A DNA stretch of 64,000 nucleotides from Alistipes sp. (GCA_020026375.1 JAHHQN010000009.1:3260-67259); one strand, 5' to 3'. Positions 35,880 through 44,981 are shown, counted from the stretch's first letter. Translations and numbers: made by a program. Notes: a model not told the origin generated them from the sequence alone.

Positions 35880-36665
35880 TTAAACCAAATAATTCACCGG
35901 ATTGCGAGAATCCACACTCTTGCGAACGGCAAAGGTAATCAATTTTTTTGACAAAATATCAAATAAAATTTGAATTGCGCAATATTCGCTCTCAAAATGT
36001 CCTATATCGGCCACCGTGAGGGCGTTATCGGGCAGTGTGAAATCGTGATATTTCATGTCGGCGGTGATGTAAATGTCGGCTCCGGCGCGGCGTGCCTCGT
36101 CGATGAGCGAGGCTCCGGCACCGGTGCAGACGGCCACTCTCGAGACCGTGGGCGAGGCCACACGGCTGTAACGCACCGCCCCCACCGCAAAGCGCTCCTT
36201 CACCGCGCGCATAAATTCCAGGGTATCAACCGCTTCGGGGAGGTTGCCCACCACACCGAAACCGGCATTGCGGTCGCGGTCGGTCACCTGCAGCACCTCC
36301 AGCGCGCCGACCCCCATCATTCGGGCCAGCCGCCAGCTCATGCCGCCCTGCGCGCTGTCAAGATTGGTGTGACACGCATAGAGGGCGATACCCCTGCGTA
36401 TGGCGCGCTCCACACACCGCTGGGTCATGTCCGACGAGTTGAAGCGTTTGAGGGCGCGGAACACAATCGGGTGATGGGTGATGATGATGTCGCACCCCTC
36501 CCTTTCGGCCTCGTCCATCACCTCGTCGTTGACGTCGACGGCCAAAAGCGCCTTGTGCACCTCATCGTCGCAACGACCCACAATGAGTCCGGAGTTGTCG
36601 TACGACTCCTGCAAATCGAGCGGAGCGAACTCCTCGATGACATCGGTTATATCCTTTATCTTCAT
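35880..36665 (-). CDS. Nif3-like dinuclear metal-centre protein (YqfO/DUF34)
   Basis: The 261-aa protein has the metal-ligand motifs of the NIF3 family: DIIITHHPIVF, YACHTNLDSA and late GHFESE. Members form hexameric toroids with two metal ions per subunit. A GTP cyclohydrolase I type 2 name is sometimes attached but weakly supported; the molecular role is unsettled. Length fits the short form without the PII-like insert. Located 3 nt after the MerR gene and 22 nt before the zinc-ribbon gene. Confidence 0.9.
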   Translation of the reverse strand: MKIKDITDVIEEFAPLDLQESYDNSGLIVGRCDDEVHKALLAVDVNDEVMDEAEREGCDIIITHHPIVFRALKRFNSSDMTQRCVERAIRRGIALYACHTNLDSAQGGMSWRLARMMGVGALEVLQVTDRDRNAGFGVVGNLPEAVDTLEFMRAVKERFAVGAVRYSRVASPTVSRVAVCTGAGASLIDEARRAGADIYITADMKYHDFTLPDNALTVADIGHFESEYCAIQILFDILSKKLITFAVRKSVDSRNPVNYLV

Positions 36666-36668
36666 AGC

Positions 36669-37229
36669 TTAAAAGAGTGATTGTTCGTAGAAGGCAAACA
36701 ATTCGCGGTCGTCGGCATCGCGGTATTCACGCTGGTCGCTGCGGCGTGCCTGCTCCTTGAGCGACGGCTCTCCGCCCGACGGGGCGGTGACGGCCGGTTC
36801 CTCGTCGGGGAACTTCAGCACGGGACATTCGGGCGCACGGCGCGGACGCACGGGCGAATTGTTGACCACCGCCTTGCGCGGCAGCTCCTCGCCGCCCGGC
36901 TCCTTCAGTTCTTCGCGCACCTCGAGAAGCAGGGCGCGGATTTTCTGCAAATGCTCCATGAGCAGGGCATCGCGCGAGAAGAGATCCTCGCCGGCCTTCT
37001 GCTGCTTGAGTACACGCTTGGCCCCCGAGAGCGTCATGCCGCGCTCGCGGACCAGATGATAGACCACCTTCAGCAGCTCGACGTCCTTGGGCGAGAAGAG
37101 ACGGTTGCCCTTCTTGTTGCGCTGCGGACGGATATTGTCGAACTGGCTCTCCCAATGACGAATGAGCGACGGTTTCACGTCGAACATCTCCGACACCTCG
37201 CCCATGGTATAAAAAAGTTTCTCTGCCAT
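36669..37229 (-). CDS. MerR-family transcriptional regulator
   Basis: The 186-aa protein starts with a MerR helix-turn-helix (YTMGEVSEMFDVKPSLIRHWE) and the wing with NRLFSPKDVELLK, then a coiled coil (~75-110). The C-terminal half is low-complexity, Pro/Glu-rich, without an obvious ligand-binding domain or paired Cys. Bacteroidota carry a conserved MerR protein of this kind; targets are unknown. It lies 20 nt after the methyltransferase gene and 3 nt before the Nif3-like gene. Confidence 0.88.
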   Translation of the reverse strand: MAEKLFYTMGEVSEMFDVKPSLIRHWESQFDNIRPQRNKKGNRLFSPKDVELLKVVYHLVRERGMTLSGAKRVLKQQKAGEDLFSRDALLMEHLQKIRALLLEVREELKEPGGEELPRKAVVNNSPVRPRRAPECPVLKFPDEEPAVTAPSGGEPSLKEQARRSDQREYRDADDRELFAFYEQSLF

Positions 37230-37249
37230 ATATCATTCCATCATTTGGT

Positions 37250-38614
37250 TCACTGCCTGATGATGCGCAGCGAATTGGGATACAAATTGTTCACGCGCCG
37301 TCCGATGCGCTTGGCAAACCCCAGTGCCTGCCCCTTGCAGGTGATGAGGTTCATGCCCTCCTCCAGTCCGTCGGCCGCAATCTCCTGACGGCGCAGATAG
37401 GCCAGTGCCTCCTGCTCGCCGATATCGGCCACGGGCAACGCCTCACGGCGCAGTCCCACATAGAAGGCCAGTGCAGGGTCGGGCTTGAGCCGTCCCTTGA
37501 ACATCTGTCCCACGGCCACACCCGAATAGATGACCGGCAGCGACTCGGAGAGCGCCTTCACCTCTTCGAAGTGCGACTTCGGCCAGCCGTAAATCGTACC
37601 CATCACATCGGCAAACTGCATCTTCGGGGCATCGGTCACCCACTTCGACAGCTCGGCAAGGGTGGCCTTGTCCACCTGGGTGAAGACCGCACGGCGGCCT
37701 TTGGGTCTGCGCTGACGCGCCTTCGCCTCAACGCTCTTGCGCGCCACGGCCGCAAAGAGTCCCTCACCGCAACATCTGTGGGGGAAGAAGCGGAAGGTCT
37801 GGAACTCGCCGCTGCGGCCGCACACGATGCCCCATGTGTCGGGAATCTCGACCGTCTCGGCCGCCACCAGCTCGTCGCCGACCCATGCCGACATGCGCTC
37901 CAGCGCCCCCTCGTCCTCCTCACGGTTGAACGTACAGGTGCTGTATATCAGTTTTCCGCCGGGTTTCAAGGCCCGCCATGCGGCACAGAGAATGTCGTCC
38001 TGACGCTGGGCGCAGAGCTTCACATTACCCTCCGACCACTCCTCGCGCGCGCCTTCGTCCTTGCGGAACATGCCCTCGCCCGAACAGGGGGCATCGACGG
38101 CCACCACATCGAAGCAGGCCTCGAAATCGCCCAACGCCTTGGCGTCACACGCCGTGACCACGACATTGCCCAGGCCCCATTTTCTCACATTGTCGGCCAG
38201 CACCTGCGCCCTGCGGCGGTCCAGTTCGTTGGCCACGACCAGTCCCTCGTCGCCCACCAGCGACGAGTAGAGGGTCGACTTGCCGCCCGGCGCGGCACAC
38301 ATGTCCAACACGCGAAGGCCGCCCACCTCACCGGCCAGCAGGCCGACGAACTGCGACGAGGCCTCCTGCACATAGTAGGCTCCGGCGTGGAACATCGCAT
38401 CGAAGGTGAACGACGGACGCGACTTGAGGTAGCGCCCTCCGCGGCACCACGGCACCTCGTCCCCCACATCGAGATGGACGGTATCGCCCCCCTTCGAGGG
38501 GTGGAGACGTATGCTCACCGGCGGTTCGGTGTCGAGCGCCCCGCACAGGGCGCGTCCCTCCTCTTCGCCCAACTCGCGAAGCATTCTCTCTACAAATTTC
38601 TCAGGCAGCGTCAT
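37250..38614 (-). CDS. RsmF-like rRNA cytosine-C5 methyltransferase
   Basis: The 454-aa protein has the NOL1/NOP2/Sun methyltransferase core: [14 protein letters not shown] (SAM motif I), [14 protein letters not shown] (motif IV with Cys) and [12 protein letters not shown] (motif VI catalytic Cys). A C-terminal PUA-like region with [17 protein letters not shown] sequence matches RsmF/YebU, which makes m5C1407 in 16S rRNA in E. coli. The start is the ATG at 38614, 5 nt after the kinase stop. The exact target base is inferred. Confidence 0.9.
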   Translation of the reverse strand: MTLPEKFVERMLRELGEEEGRALCGALDTEPPVSIRLHPSKGGDTVHLDVGDEVPWCRGGRYLKSRPSFTFDAMFHAGAYYVQEASSQFVGLLAGEVGGLRVLDMCAAPGGKSTLYSSLVGDEGLVVANELDRRRAQVLADNVRKWGLGNVVVTACDAKALGDFEACFDVVAVDAPCSGEGMFRKDEGAREEWSEGNVKLCAQRQDDILCAAWRALKPGGKLIYSTCTFNREEDEGALERMSAWVGDELVAAETVEIPDTWGIVCGRSGEFQTFRFFPHRCCGEGLFAAVARKSVEAKARQRRPKGRRAVFTQVDKATLAELSKWVTDAPKMQFADVMGTIYGWPKSHFEEVKALSESLPVIYSGVAVGQMFKGRLKPDPALAFYVGLRREALPVADIGEQEALAYLRRQEIAADGLEEGMNLITCKGQALGFAKRIGRRVNNLYPNSLRIIRQ

Positions 38615-38619
38615 TCTCC

Positions 38620-39249
38620 TTATCTGTTGGACGGTTTCTGCTGCTGAATGGCATCGAGACGTGCGCATATCTTCTCGAAGACGGCACTGTCCTCCACAAA
38701 ATCGTCGACATCCTTGTCCACCACAAACACCTCGCCCTCGTAGATGTTCTCTATCCAGTCGTTGTACTTGTTGTTCAGACGGCTCAGATACTCCTCGTCG
38801 ATGTTCATCTCATAGGCTCTGCCGCGCTTCTGAATCTGCGAGATGAGGGTCGGCACACTGGCCTTGAGGTAAATCAGCAGGTCGGGTTTGGGAATGAGCG
38901 AGGTCACCAGCTTGAAAATCTTCATATAGGTCTCGATATCGCGCGAGGTCATCAGCCCCATCTCGTGGAGGTTGCCGGCGAAGATGTGGGCGTCCTCATA
39001 GATGGTGCGGTCCTGGAAGATGTCGCCCGACTTTCCCTCCTCCAGCATGTCCATCGTCTGCTGGATACGGTTGGCCAGGAAGCATACCTGGAGATTGAAC
39101 GACCAACGGTTCATGTCGTTGTAGAAATCGCCGATATAGGGATTGTCGCAACAATCCTCCAAATAGGCCTTGGCCTGATAACGCTCGGTGAGCATGGTGG
39201 TCAGCGTAGTCTTTCCGCTACCGATATTGCCTGCAATGGCTATGTACAT
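38620..39249 (-). CDS. deoxynucleoside kinase (dGK/dCK-type)
   Basis: The 209-aa protein has the P-loop AIAGNIGSGKTTL, the DRTIYEDAHIF motif with the ERS-like region and a LID with Arg (RGRAYE). These are features of the dNK family that phosphorylates deoxynucleosides for salvage. Substrate preference (dG, dA or dC) cannot be told. The ATG at 39249 gives the canonical MYIAIAGNIGSGK. It heads the five-gene minus-strand operon ending at 35096. I found no consensus promoter in the 195 bp upstream, only a GGCCGA/TCGGCC hairpin at 39356-39375. Confidence 0.9.
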   Translation of the reverse strand: MYIAIAGNIGSGKTTLTTMLTERYQAKAYLEDCCDNPYIGDFYNDMNRWSFNLQVCFLANRIQQTMDMLEEGKSGDIFQDRTIYEDAHIFAGNLHEMGLMTSRDIETYMKIFKLVTSLIPKPDLLIYLKASVPTLISQIQKRGRAYEMNIDEEYLSRLNNKYNDWIENIYEGEVFVVDKDVDDFVEDSAVFEKICARLDAIQQQKPSNR

Positions 39250-39444
39250 GATTCTGTTTTTTAAGTGCGGGAGGGAAAGGAGGGTGTCGCAACACCGGCT
39301 TTCCCCACTCCGATTATCTGTGTATGTTAATTCCTTATATATATTATATGTGCGCCGGCCGACAAACACATCGGCCGCGCCCAGTCCGGGCCGCAGCGTC
39401 ACTCCCCCGCCCCTTGCAGGGTCACGCCTCTCCGCCTTGCGGTG

Positions 39445-40920
39445 TCAGCCCCGACGGTTGTCGCAGAACGCCGCGAAATCATCGGCAAAACGACGGTCGT
39501 TGACCAGTCGCGGCACCTTGTTCTTGTGGCGCAGGCGCAGCCATTCGAGGAAGCGTCCGCGCTCCACCACCCTGATGTGCTGACGTTCGAGCGTAGTCTT
39601 GCGCTTGGCGTCGTAGTCGGAGTTGACCTTGCGCAGCTCCTCGTCCAGTATCCGGGCGAAGCGGTCCAAGGAGTCGGGTTCGCGCTCGAACTCCACAAAC
39701 CACTCGTGTGCGCCCTGCTCACGCAGCGACATGTAGCACGGTGCCACGGAGTACTCGCTCACCACGGCACCCGTTTGGCGGCAGGCGGCCACCAGTGCCG
39801 TGTCGGCATTGTCGACAATCAGCTCCTCACCGAAGACGTTGATGAACTGACGGGTGCGTCCTGCAAAACGGATACGGTAGGGGTTCACCGAGGTGAACTC
39901 CACCGTGTCGCCGATTTCGTAACGCCACAGTCCGTTGTTCGACGAGATGATCATGGCGTAGACCTTGCCGCACTCCACGCCCTCGAGCGGCACGATGACC
40001 TCTCCCGAGCGGAACTCGAAGAAGGTGCCGTAGTCGAGCATCAGCAGCATGTCGTCGCGCGAGGGGTCGTCGGCCAGTGCGAAGAAACCCTCCGAGGCAT
40101 TGTAGGTCTCCATGTAGTTCATCTCCGCCGAGGGGATAATCTCCTCGAAGGAGTGGCGGTAGGGTTTGAACTCCACACCGCCGTGGGCAAACAACTCCAA
40201 ATCGGGCCACACCTCCCTGAGATTGCTCTTGCCCGTGAAGTCGAGCACCTTGCGCATCAGCTCCAGATTCCACGACGGCACACCGGCAAACGCGGTGATG
40301 TTCTCTGCGGCGCATTCGCGGCAGATGGCCTCACACTTCCGGTCGAAGTCGGGAATGATGGCCGTCGCAATCCGCGGTGCGCGGAACCAGCCGCTGCAGA
40401 ACGACGTCTCGTGAATCAGCACCGCCGAGAGGTCGCCCACCAGATTGCCGTTTTCGTTCATACACGAGCCGCCCAGCGTGAGGGTCTTGCCCTCGAAGAC
40501 ACGGCTGCGGGGGTGGTTGGCCGCATAGACGGTGGCCACATCACGCATGCCGAGGGTGTGGTTCCACCACAGCGACTCGCGTGTGACGGGGATATATTTG
40601 CTTCTGTCGGAAGTCGTACCCGACGACTTGGCATAGAGGGTCACCCGTCCCCGGCAGGTGACATTTTTCTCTCCGGCCACCATGCGCGAAATCCATGGTT
40701 TGAAGGAGTTGTAATCGAAGGTGTCGACACGACTCTGGAACTGCTCCACGGTGCGGATATTCTCCAGCCCGTAGTGGCGGCCGAAAGCGGTGTGACGGTT
40801 TTTTCGCAACAGATTGCAGAGCATCTTCTGCTGCACCTCCAGGGGGTGACGGCGGAAATACTCGATGGCCGGCTCACGGCGTGAAAACCAGGCCCTCAAT
40901 ATTGTACTTCTCAGCGACAT
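39445..40920 (-). CDS. GH3-family acyl-adenylate/amido synthetase-like protein
   Basis: The 491-aa protein matches the GH3 auxin-responsive promoter family, part of the ANL adenylating superfamily. Typical blocks are YAKSSGTTSDRSKYIPVT (ATP loop), YNASEGFFA and WRYEIGDTVEFT. Plant members conjugate amino acids to acyl hormones. Bacterial members are common in Bacteroidota and have no settled role. It begins 2 nt after the trkA stop and is probably co-transcribed with it. Confidence 0.88.
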   Translation of the reverse strand: MSLRSTILRAWFSRREPAIEYFRRHPLEVQQKMLCNLLRKNRHTAFGRHYGLENIRTVEQFQSRVDTFDYNSFKPWISRMVAGEKNVTCRGRVTLYAKSSGTTSDRSKYIPVTRESLWWNHTLGMRDVATVYAANHPRSRVFEGKTLTLGGSCMNENGNLVGDLSAVLIHETSFCSGWFRAPRIATAIIPDFDRKCEAICRECAAENITAFAGVPSWNLELMRKVLDFTGKSNLREVWPDLELFAHGGVEFKPYRHSFEEIIPSAEMNYMETYNASEGFFALADDPSRDDMLLMLDYGTFFEFRSGEVIVPLEGVECGKVYAMIISSNNGLWRYEIGDTVEFTSVNPYRIRFAGRTRQFINVFGEELIVDNADTALVAACRQTGAVVSEYSVAPCYMSLREQGAHEWFVEFEREPDSLDRFARILDEELRKVNSDYDAKRKTTLERQHIRVVERGRFLEWLRLRHKNKVPRLVNDRRFADDFAAFCDNRRG

Positions 40921-40922
40921 GA

Positions 40923-42263
40923 TTAATTGAAGAATGTACCCACACTGGCCACCGAACCCGGCATGGCGAAAACCACCACTCGGTCATAGGGGTTGATTTC
41001 CATATTGTCAACGGCGATGAACACCTTGTCACCACGCACGATACCGCCGATCATGGTATCCTCCGGAAGTCCCAAATCCTTGATGCGCGCCTTGATGGCC
41101 GGCGAATTGGGCTTGACGATGAACTCCATCACCTCGGCGTCACTGCCCGTCAGACACTTGATGGCCTGCACGTCGGTCGACATGGTGAAACGGAAGATGT
41201 TGGAGGCGGTGACCAGCTTCTTGTTGATGATGGTGTCGATACCGATCGACTCCGCCAGATTGATGTAATTGAGGTTCTCGACCTCGGCGATGACCTTCTT
41301 CACACCCATGCGCTTGGCCAGCATGGCCGCCAGAATGTTGGTCTCGCTTCGTCCGGTCACGGCCACAAAAGCGTCCATATTGGCCAGACCCTCCTCCAGC
41401 ATGATGTCGGTATTACGGCCGTCCTCGTTGATGATGAGGGTCTTGTCGAGGGTTTCGGCCAGACGATAGGCCTTCTCGGCGTTGTAGTCCACCATCTTGA
41501 TGTTCACCTCGTCCTGCAACTCGGTGGCGATGCGGATACCGATGCGCGAGCCGCCCAGAATCATCATGTTGTTGATTTCGATATTCTTGCGGCCCGACGA
41601 TTCCATCACCTCCTTCACCGCGTCCTGACGGGCGATGATGTAAATCACGTCGCCCTCCATATAGATTTCGCCCTGACGCGGAATGATGGTCTGCTCGCCG
41701 CGTGTGATGGCCACCGTGCGGTAGCTCAGCGAAGTTTCGTTCTCGTCGAAGCCCTCCACCTCGCGGCCGATGAGCGACGAGGCCGGCTCCAGACGGAAGA
41801 CCACCAGCGAGAGTTTGCCGCTCGAGAAGTCGACATACTCGGTGGTGGAGGTGTGGCCCAGCAGGTTGATGACCTCACGGGCGGCCACCTTCTCGGGATA
41901 GAAGAGGTAGTCGATACCCATGTCGATGAACATCTCCTTGTTGTTGGGTTCGAGGTATTCGTTGTTGTCGATGCGGGCGATGGATTTCTTCGCGCCCAGT
42001 TTCTTGGCCAGAATGGCGGCGATGACATTCTCGTTCTCCTCGTGGTTGACGGCGATGAACAGGTCGCAGCGGCGCACCGAAGCACGGCGCAGAACCGTGA
42101 AATTGGTGGAGTCGCCCTCCACGGTAATGACGTCGGCAAGGCTGCCCACCTCCGACAACAGTTTGGGGTCTTTGTCGATGATGGTAATATCGTGACCGTT
42201 ACCACTCAACATTCTCGCCAGATGGCTGCCCATCTCACCGGCTCCCGCGATAACAATTTTCAT
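40923..42263 (-). CDS. trkA: Trk potassium uptake NAD-binding protein TrkA
   Basis: The 446-aa cytoplasmic protein has two RCK units: Rossmann domain 1 (IVIAGAGEMGSHLARML, ~1-130), TrkA-C 1 (~140-225), Rossmann domain 2 (~230-350) and TrkA-C 2 (~360-446). It gates the TrkH/TrkG channel in response to nucleotides. No trkH is adjacent; the next gene is GH3 at 2 nt. It is expressed from a promoter that overlaps the divergent promoter of the small Cys protein. Confidence 0.93.
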   Translation of the reverse strand: MKIVIAGAGEMGSHLARMLSGNGHDITIIDKDPKLLSEVGSLADVITVEGDSTNFTVLRRASVRRCDLFIAVNHEENENVIAAILAKKLGAKKSIARIDNNEYLEPNNKEMFIDMGIDYLFYPEKVAAREVINLLGHTSTTEYVDFSSGKLSLVVFRLEPASSLIGREVEGFDENETSLSYRTVAITRGEQTIIPRQGEIYMEGDVIYIIARQDAVKEVMESSGRKNIEINNMMILGGSRIGIRIATELQDEVNIKMVDYNAEKAYRLAETLDKTLIINEDGRNTDIMLEEGLANMDAFVAVTGRSETNILAAMLAKRMGVKKVIAEVENLNYINLAESIGIDTIINKKLVTASNIFRFTMSTDVQAIKCLTGSDAEVMEFIVKPNSPAIKARIKDLGLPEDTMIGGIVRGDKVFIAVDNMEINPYDRVVVFAMPGSVASVGTFFN

Positions 42264-42415
42264 ATCTTAAAAAAACTCTGTTTTAGCATTGTCCTCAAAA
42301 AGCACGCCCCGACATCATCAGGGGACTGAAGAGGCAAAAACCCGTTTCCACACAGCGGTTTACGCCCCCCGGACACGCTCCGCGGAAAAGATGCGGAGGT
42401 TAGTCGGACAACATT

Positions 42416-42447
42416 TTTGCAAAATATCATACAAATGTATAAATTTG
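42416..42447 (+). promoter_or_regulatory. plus-strand half of a bidirectional promoter
   Basis: TTTG (42416-42419), 20 bp, TAAATTTG (42440-42447): full consensus, directing the small Cys-protein gene. Its -7 box abuts the -7 box of the minus-strand promoter. Confidence 0.75.
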
Positions 42448-42463
42448 CCACGGAAAGCACAAA
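42432..42463 (-). promoter_or_regulatory. minus-strand half of a bidirectional promoter (trkA)
   Basis: TACATTTG (42432-42439, minus) and TTTG (42460-42463) are separated by 20 bp. It is a near mirror image of the plus-strand promoter. Confidence 0.75.
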
Positions 42464-42488
42464 ATAAATCGAAAAAAATCAGTCAATT

Positions 42489-42824
42489 ATGTCAACAACA
42501 TTCGCAGTTATCCTCTGTTCCATTTTGGCCGTCGGATTTTTCGTCCTCGGACTCTCGCTGACGCTCATCATCAAGGGACACCACATAGATTCCGAAATCT
42601 CGACCAACAAGGACATGCAGCGCATGGGCATCAAGTGTGCGGTGCAGGAGACCCGCGAGGACGACGGCACGGCCAGCTGTTCGACCACCCACACCCTGTC
42701 GGGCTGTACGGGCAACTGCGCGGCCTGCGATGTGGAGCAGACCGACCGCGACCGCGAAAAGCAGGCCAAGAATATCCGCAAGAATGCGGCCGCCCACCAC
42801 GACGACGAGGAGGACGACGAGTAG
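42489..42824 (+). CDS. small Cys-motif membrane protein
   Basis: The 111-aa protein has one N-terminal TM helix (~5-28), then a soluble part with Cys at 50, 64, 73, 77 and 80; the last three form CTGNCAAC (Cx3Cx2C). The C-terminus is Lys/Asp/Glu-rich with AAHHDDEEDDE. The layout of one helix plus a Cys cluster recalls NqrM-type maturation factors that deliver iron to membrane oxidoreductases, but the spacing differs and I do not recognise the family. It is a single gene with a full-consensus promoter and a terminator at 42855. Confidence 0.75.
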   Translation: MSTTFAVILCSILAVGFFVLGLSLTLIIKGHHIDSEISTNKDMQRMGIKCAVQETREDDGTASCSTTHTLSGCTGNCAACDVEQTDRDREKQAKNIRKNAAAHHDDEEDDE

Positions 42825-42854
42825 TCACCCCCGCCGGCGATACCTCACCACACG

Positions 42855-42892
42855 AAAAAAGCGACACTTCACACCGAAGCGTCGCTTTTTCT
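42855..42892. terminator. bidirectional terminator
   Basis: The AAAAAGCGAC-CTTC / GAAG-GTCGCTTTTT stem lies between the small Cys-protein gene and the convergent cysQ gene. Confidence 0.8.
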
Positions 42893-42922
42893 TTTCCTTG
42901 CGGTCACTCTCCGCCCACCGCG

Positions 42923-43810
42923 CTATATCCGCGAATACTTCGAGCGGCACTCGAACCACGGATTGAGCAAATCCTCCTGGTTGTATTTCAGCGGTGCGCC
43001 GTCGGGCAGCGCACGGGTTTGACCGCCGGCCTCGGAGAGAATGAGTTCTCCGGCCGCCGTGTCCCACTCATAGGTGTGGGTCGTGCGCACATAGTAGTCG
43101 ACCGTGCCTTCGGCCAGCAGACAGAACTTGTAGGAGCTGCCCTGCACGAGGGTCTCCAAATCGGGGAAGGAGGTCTTCAGTCGTGCAATGTATTCGTCGG
43201 TCTCGGGCGTCTGGTGCGAACGCGACACGGTCACCACCTGACGGGCATGCGCCGCCTCGCTCTCGAGGGGCAGACGCACCGCACCGCCGACAATCTGCTC
43301 GTAGGTGTAGTCGGCATCGGCCGAGGGCGGAATGGCGGTCTTGAGGTAGGAACCGCGGCCGTATTCGGCGATGTAGATTTTTTCGAAATAGGGAACATAA
43401 ATCACCGAAGCCATGCACACCTTGTTCTCCATGAGGGCGATGTTGACCGTAAACTCGTTATTGCCCTTGATGAACTCCAAGGTGCCGTCGAGGGGATCGA
43501 CCAGCCAGTAGAGCTCCCAGTTGCGCCGTTCATCGAAGCGCATCTCGCGCCCCTCCTCGCTCAACACGGGAATGCGTGTGGGGCCCAGATAATCCTTTAT
43601 GGTCTTGTGTGCCAGACCGTCGGCAATGGTTTTGGGGGTGTGGTCTTCTCGCAGACTCACATCGTAATCGTCGCGCTGTTTATAAATCTGCATGATGGAG
43701 GCGCCGGCTCTGACTGCCGCATTGAAGATGGCCGGCAGCAACAACCTCCTCACAGTTTCATCTATCATTGTTTCGGGTAGGTTTTGGTTGTTGACGTTAT
43801 GGTTTGTCAT
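42923..43810 (-). CDS. cysQ: 3'(2'),5'-bisphosphate nucleotidase CysQ
   Basis: The 295-aa inositol-monophosphatase-fold enzyme hydrolyses 3'-phosphoadenosine 5'-phosphate. Metal ligands are seen in LSEEGRE, the DPLDGTLEFI signature and EWDTAAGELI. I annotate the ATG at 43810; the ATG at 43768 (MIDETVRRLL) is also possible and would fit family N-termini better, leaving a 5' leader. A TATCTTTA box lies only 2 nt before the first ATG. The end converges on the small Cys-protein gene. Confidence 0.9.
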   Translation of the reverse strand: MTNHNVNNQNLPETMIDETVRRLLLPAIFNAAVRAGASIMQIYKQRDDYDVSLREDHTPKTIADGLAHKTIKDYLGPTRIPVLSEEGREMRFDERRNWELYWLVDPLDGTLEFIKGNNEFTVNIALMENKVCMASVIYVPYFEKIYIAEYGRGSYLKTAIPPSADADYTYEQIVGGAVRLPLESEAAHARQVVTVSRSHQTPETDEYIARLKTSFPDLETLVQGSSYKFCLLAEGTVDYYVRTTHTYEWDTAAGELILSEAGGQTRALPDGAPLKYNQEDLLNPWFECRSKYSRI

Positions 43811-43812
43811 GG

Positions 43813-43820
43813 TAAAGATA
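43813..43820 (-). promoter_or_regulatory. possible -7 box of cysQ
   Basis: TATCTTTA on the minus strand matches seven of eight -7 positions and lies 2 nt before the ATG at 43810. It would fit either a leaderless transcript or use of the downstream ATG at 43768. Confidence 0.35.
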
Positions 43821-43972
43821 GTGAATATTTACAACATCTTAAAATTTTCAAGGCTCATTCCTTCCAAATTCATCAAAGAGCCTGCCAAGCCTTCGCCGGC
43901 TGTCTAAATAACGTACGACAGCCGACAATTCGCATAAAAGATGCAAAAAAAAGCAAAAATGAGGGGTGAAAT

Positions 43973-44003
43973 GTTGTTTATAAGATAAATATGGCTATCT
44001 TTG
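43973..44003 (+). promoter_or_regulatory. promoter of rplU-rpmA
   Basis: GTTG (43973-43976), 19 bp, TATCTTTG (43996-44003). The short leader contains the inverted repeat TTATGT-N6-ACATAA (44013-44030), directly before the rplU ATG. Confidence 0.7.
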
Positions 44004-44040
44004 CACCCTGAATTATGTTCAATTACATAACCAACTAATA

Positions 44041-44352
44041 ATGTACGTTATAGTAGAGATTGCAGGTCAGCAGTTCAAGGCTGAGAAAGGTCGTAAACTT
44101 TATGTTCACCGTCTCCAGGGCGAAGAGAATTCGTCCGTAAGTTTCGACAAGGTCCTGCTCACAGACAACGACGGTCAGGTTAAAGTAGGTGCACCTGTAG
44201 TAGAAGGCGCCTCAGTTAAGTGCAAAATCTTGAAGCACCTGAAGGACGACAAAGTCATCGTCTTCAAGAAGAAACGCCGTACGGGCTATCAGAAGAGCAA
44301 CGGTCACCGTCAGGCTCTTACTCAGATTCTCGTAGAGGACATTGTTGCATAA
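44041..44352 (+). CDS. rplU: 50S ribosomal protein L21
   Basis: The 103-aa protein begins [18 protein letters not shown] and ends with the family motif [20 protein letters not shown]21 binds 23S rRNA in the large subunit. It is the first gene of the usual rplU-rpmA pair, 20 nt before rpmA. Confidence 0.98.
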   Translation: MYVIVEIAGQQFKAEKGRKLYVHRLQGEENSSVSFDKVLLTDNDGQVKVGAPVVEGASVKCKILKHLKDDKVIVFKKKRRTGYQKSNGHRQALTQILVEDIVA

Positions 44353-44372
44353 ACCTTTAAAAACGAAAAGAC

Positions 44373-44633
44373 ATGGCACACAAGAAAGGTGTAGGTAGTT
44401 CGAAGAACGGTCGTGAGTCAGAGAGCAAGCGACTCGGCATCAAATTGTTCGGCGGTCAGTTCGCAAAGGCAGGCAACATCATCGTTCGCCAGCGCGGTAC
44501 TGTACACAATGCCGGTGAGAATGTAGGTATGGGTAAAGACCACACCCTGTTCGCCCTCGTGGACGGAACAGTAGCATTCTGCAAGAAGAGCGAAGGCAAA
44601 TCTTATGTCAGCGTTACTCCCCTCTCGGAGTAA
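44373..44633 (+). CDS. rpmA: 50S ribosomal protein L27
   Basis: The 86-aa protein begins [22 protein letters not shown], the mature-type N-terminus of L27 that reaches toward the peptidyl-transferase centre, without the cleavable extension found in Firmicutes. It carries [10 protein letters not shown] and [12 protein letters not shown]. The pair ends at a strong terminator 20 nt downstream. Confidence 0.98.
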   Translation: MAHKKGVGSSKNGRESESKRLGIKLFGGQFAKAGNIIVRQRGTVHNAGENVGMGKDHTLFALVDGTVAFCKKSEGKSYVSVTPLSE

Positions 44634-44652
44634 GCTCCATAGCTTTCACAAC

Positions 44653-44692
44653 AAAAAAAAGAGTTTTCCAAAATGGAAAACTCTTTTTTTTA
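44653..44692 (+). terminator. terminator of rplU-rpmA
   Basis: The perfect stem A8-GAGTTTTCC / GGAAAACTC-T8 closes on a short AAAAT loop. Confidence 0.9.
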
Positions 44693-44981
44693 TGCCCCTA
44701 TACAAAGGGGCGGACGGAGATGGGGCGGCTCATACTCTCCACGTACCCACGCTCTACACGCGTCAGTTCTCCCCTCCTACTTGCCAGCTCTCCCCACCTG
44801 CGACTCCACGTATCTACTCTCTCCATATTAGGACTCCGCATCCTGCCACGGAATAAGAGCCACCCCATTGGCTGATAGCTGCGCTTCTTACCCACACCCG
44901 TACTGCCCACGGGCGACACTCCCCCACAGCCGGGCATATCGGGAAAATTCTCCCCCTGCTCGCCGTCCACACGCACAGGCA
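44693..44981. other. non-coding interval with no recognised gene
   Basis: The stretch between two terminators is pyrimidine-rich on the plus strand (many CTCTCC, CCCACC). It has no ORF with family-like content, no promoter of the local consensus and no clear structured RNA. It contributes most of a 413-nt gene-free gap. Confidence 0.6.
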
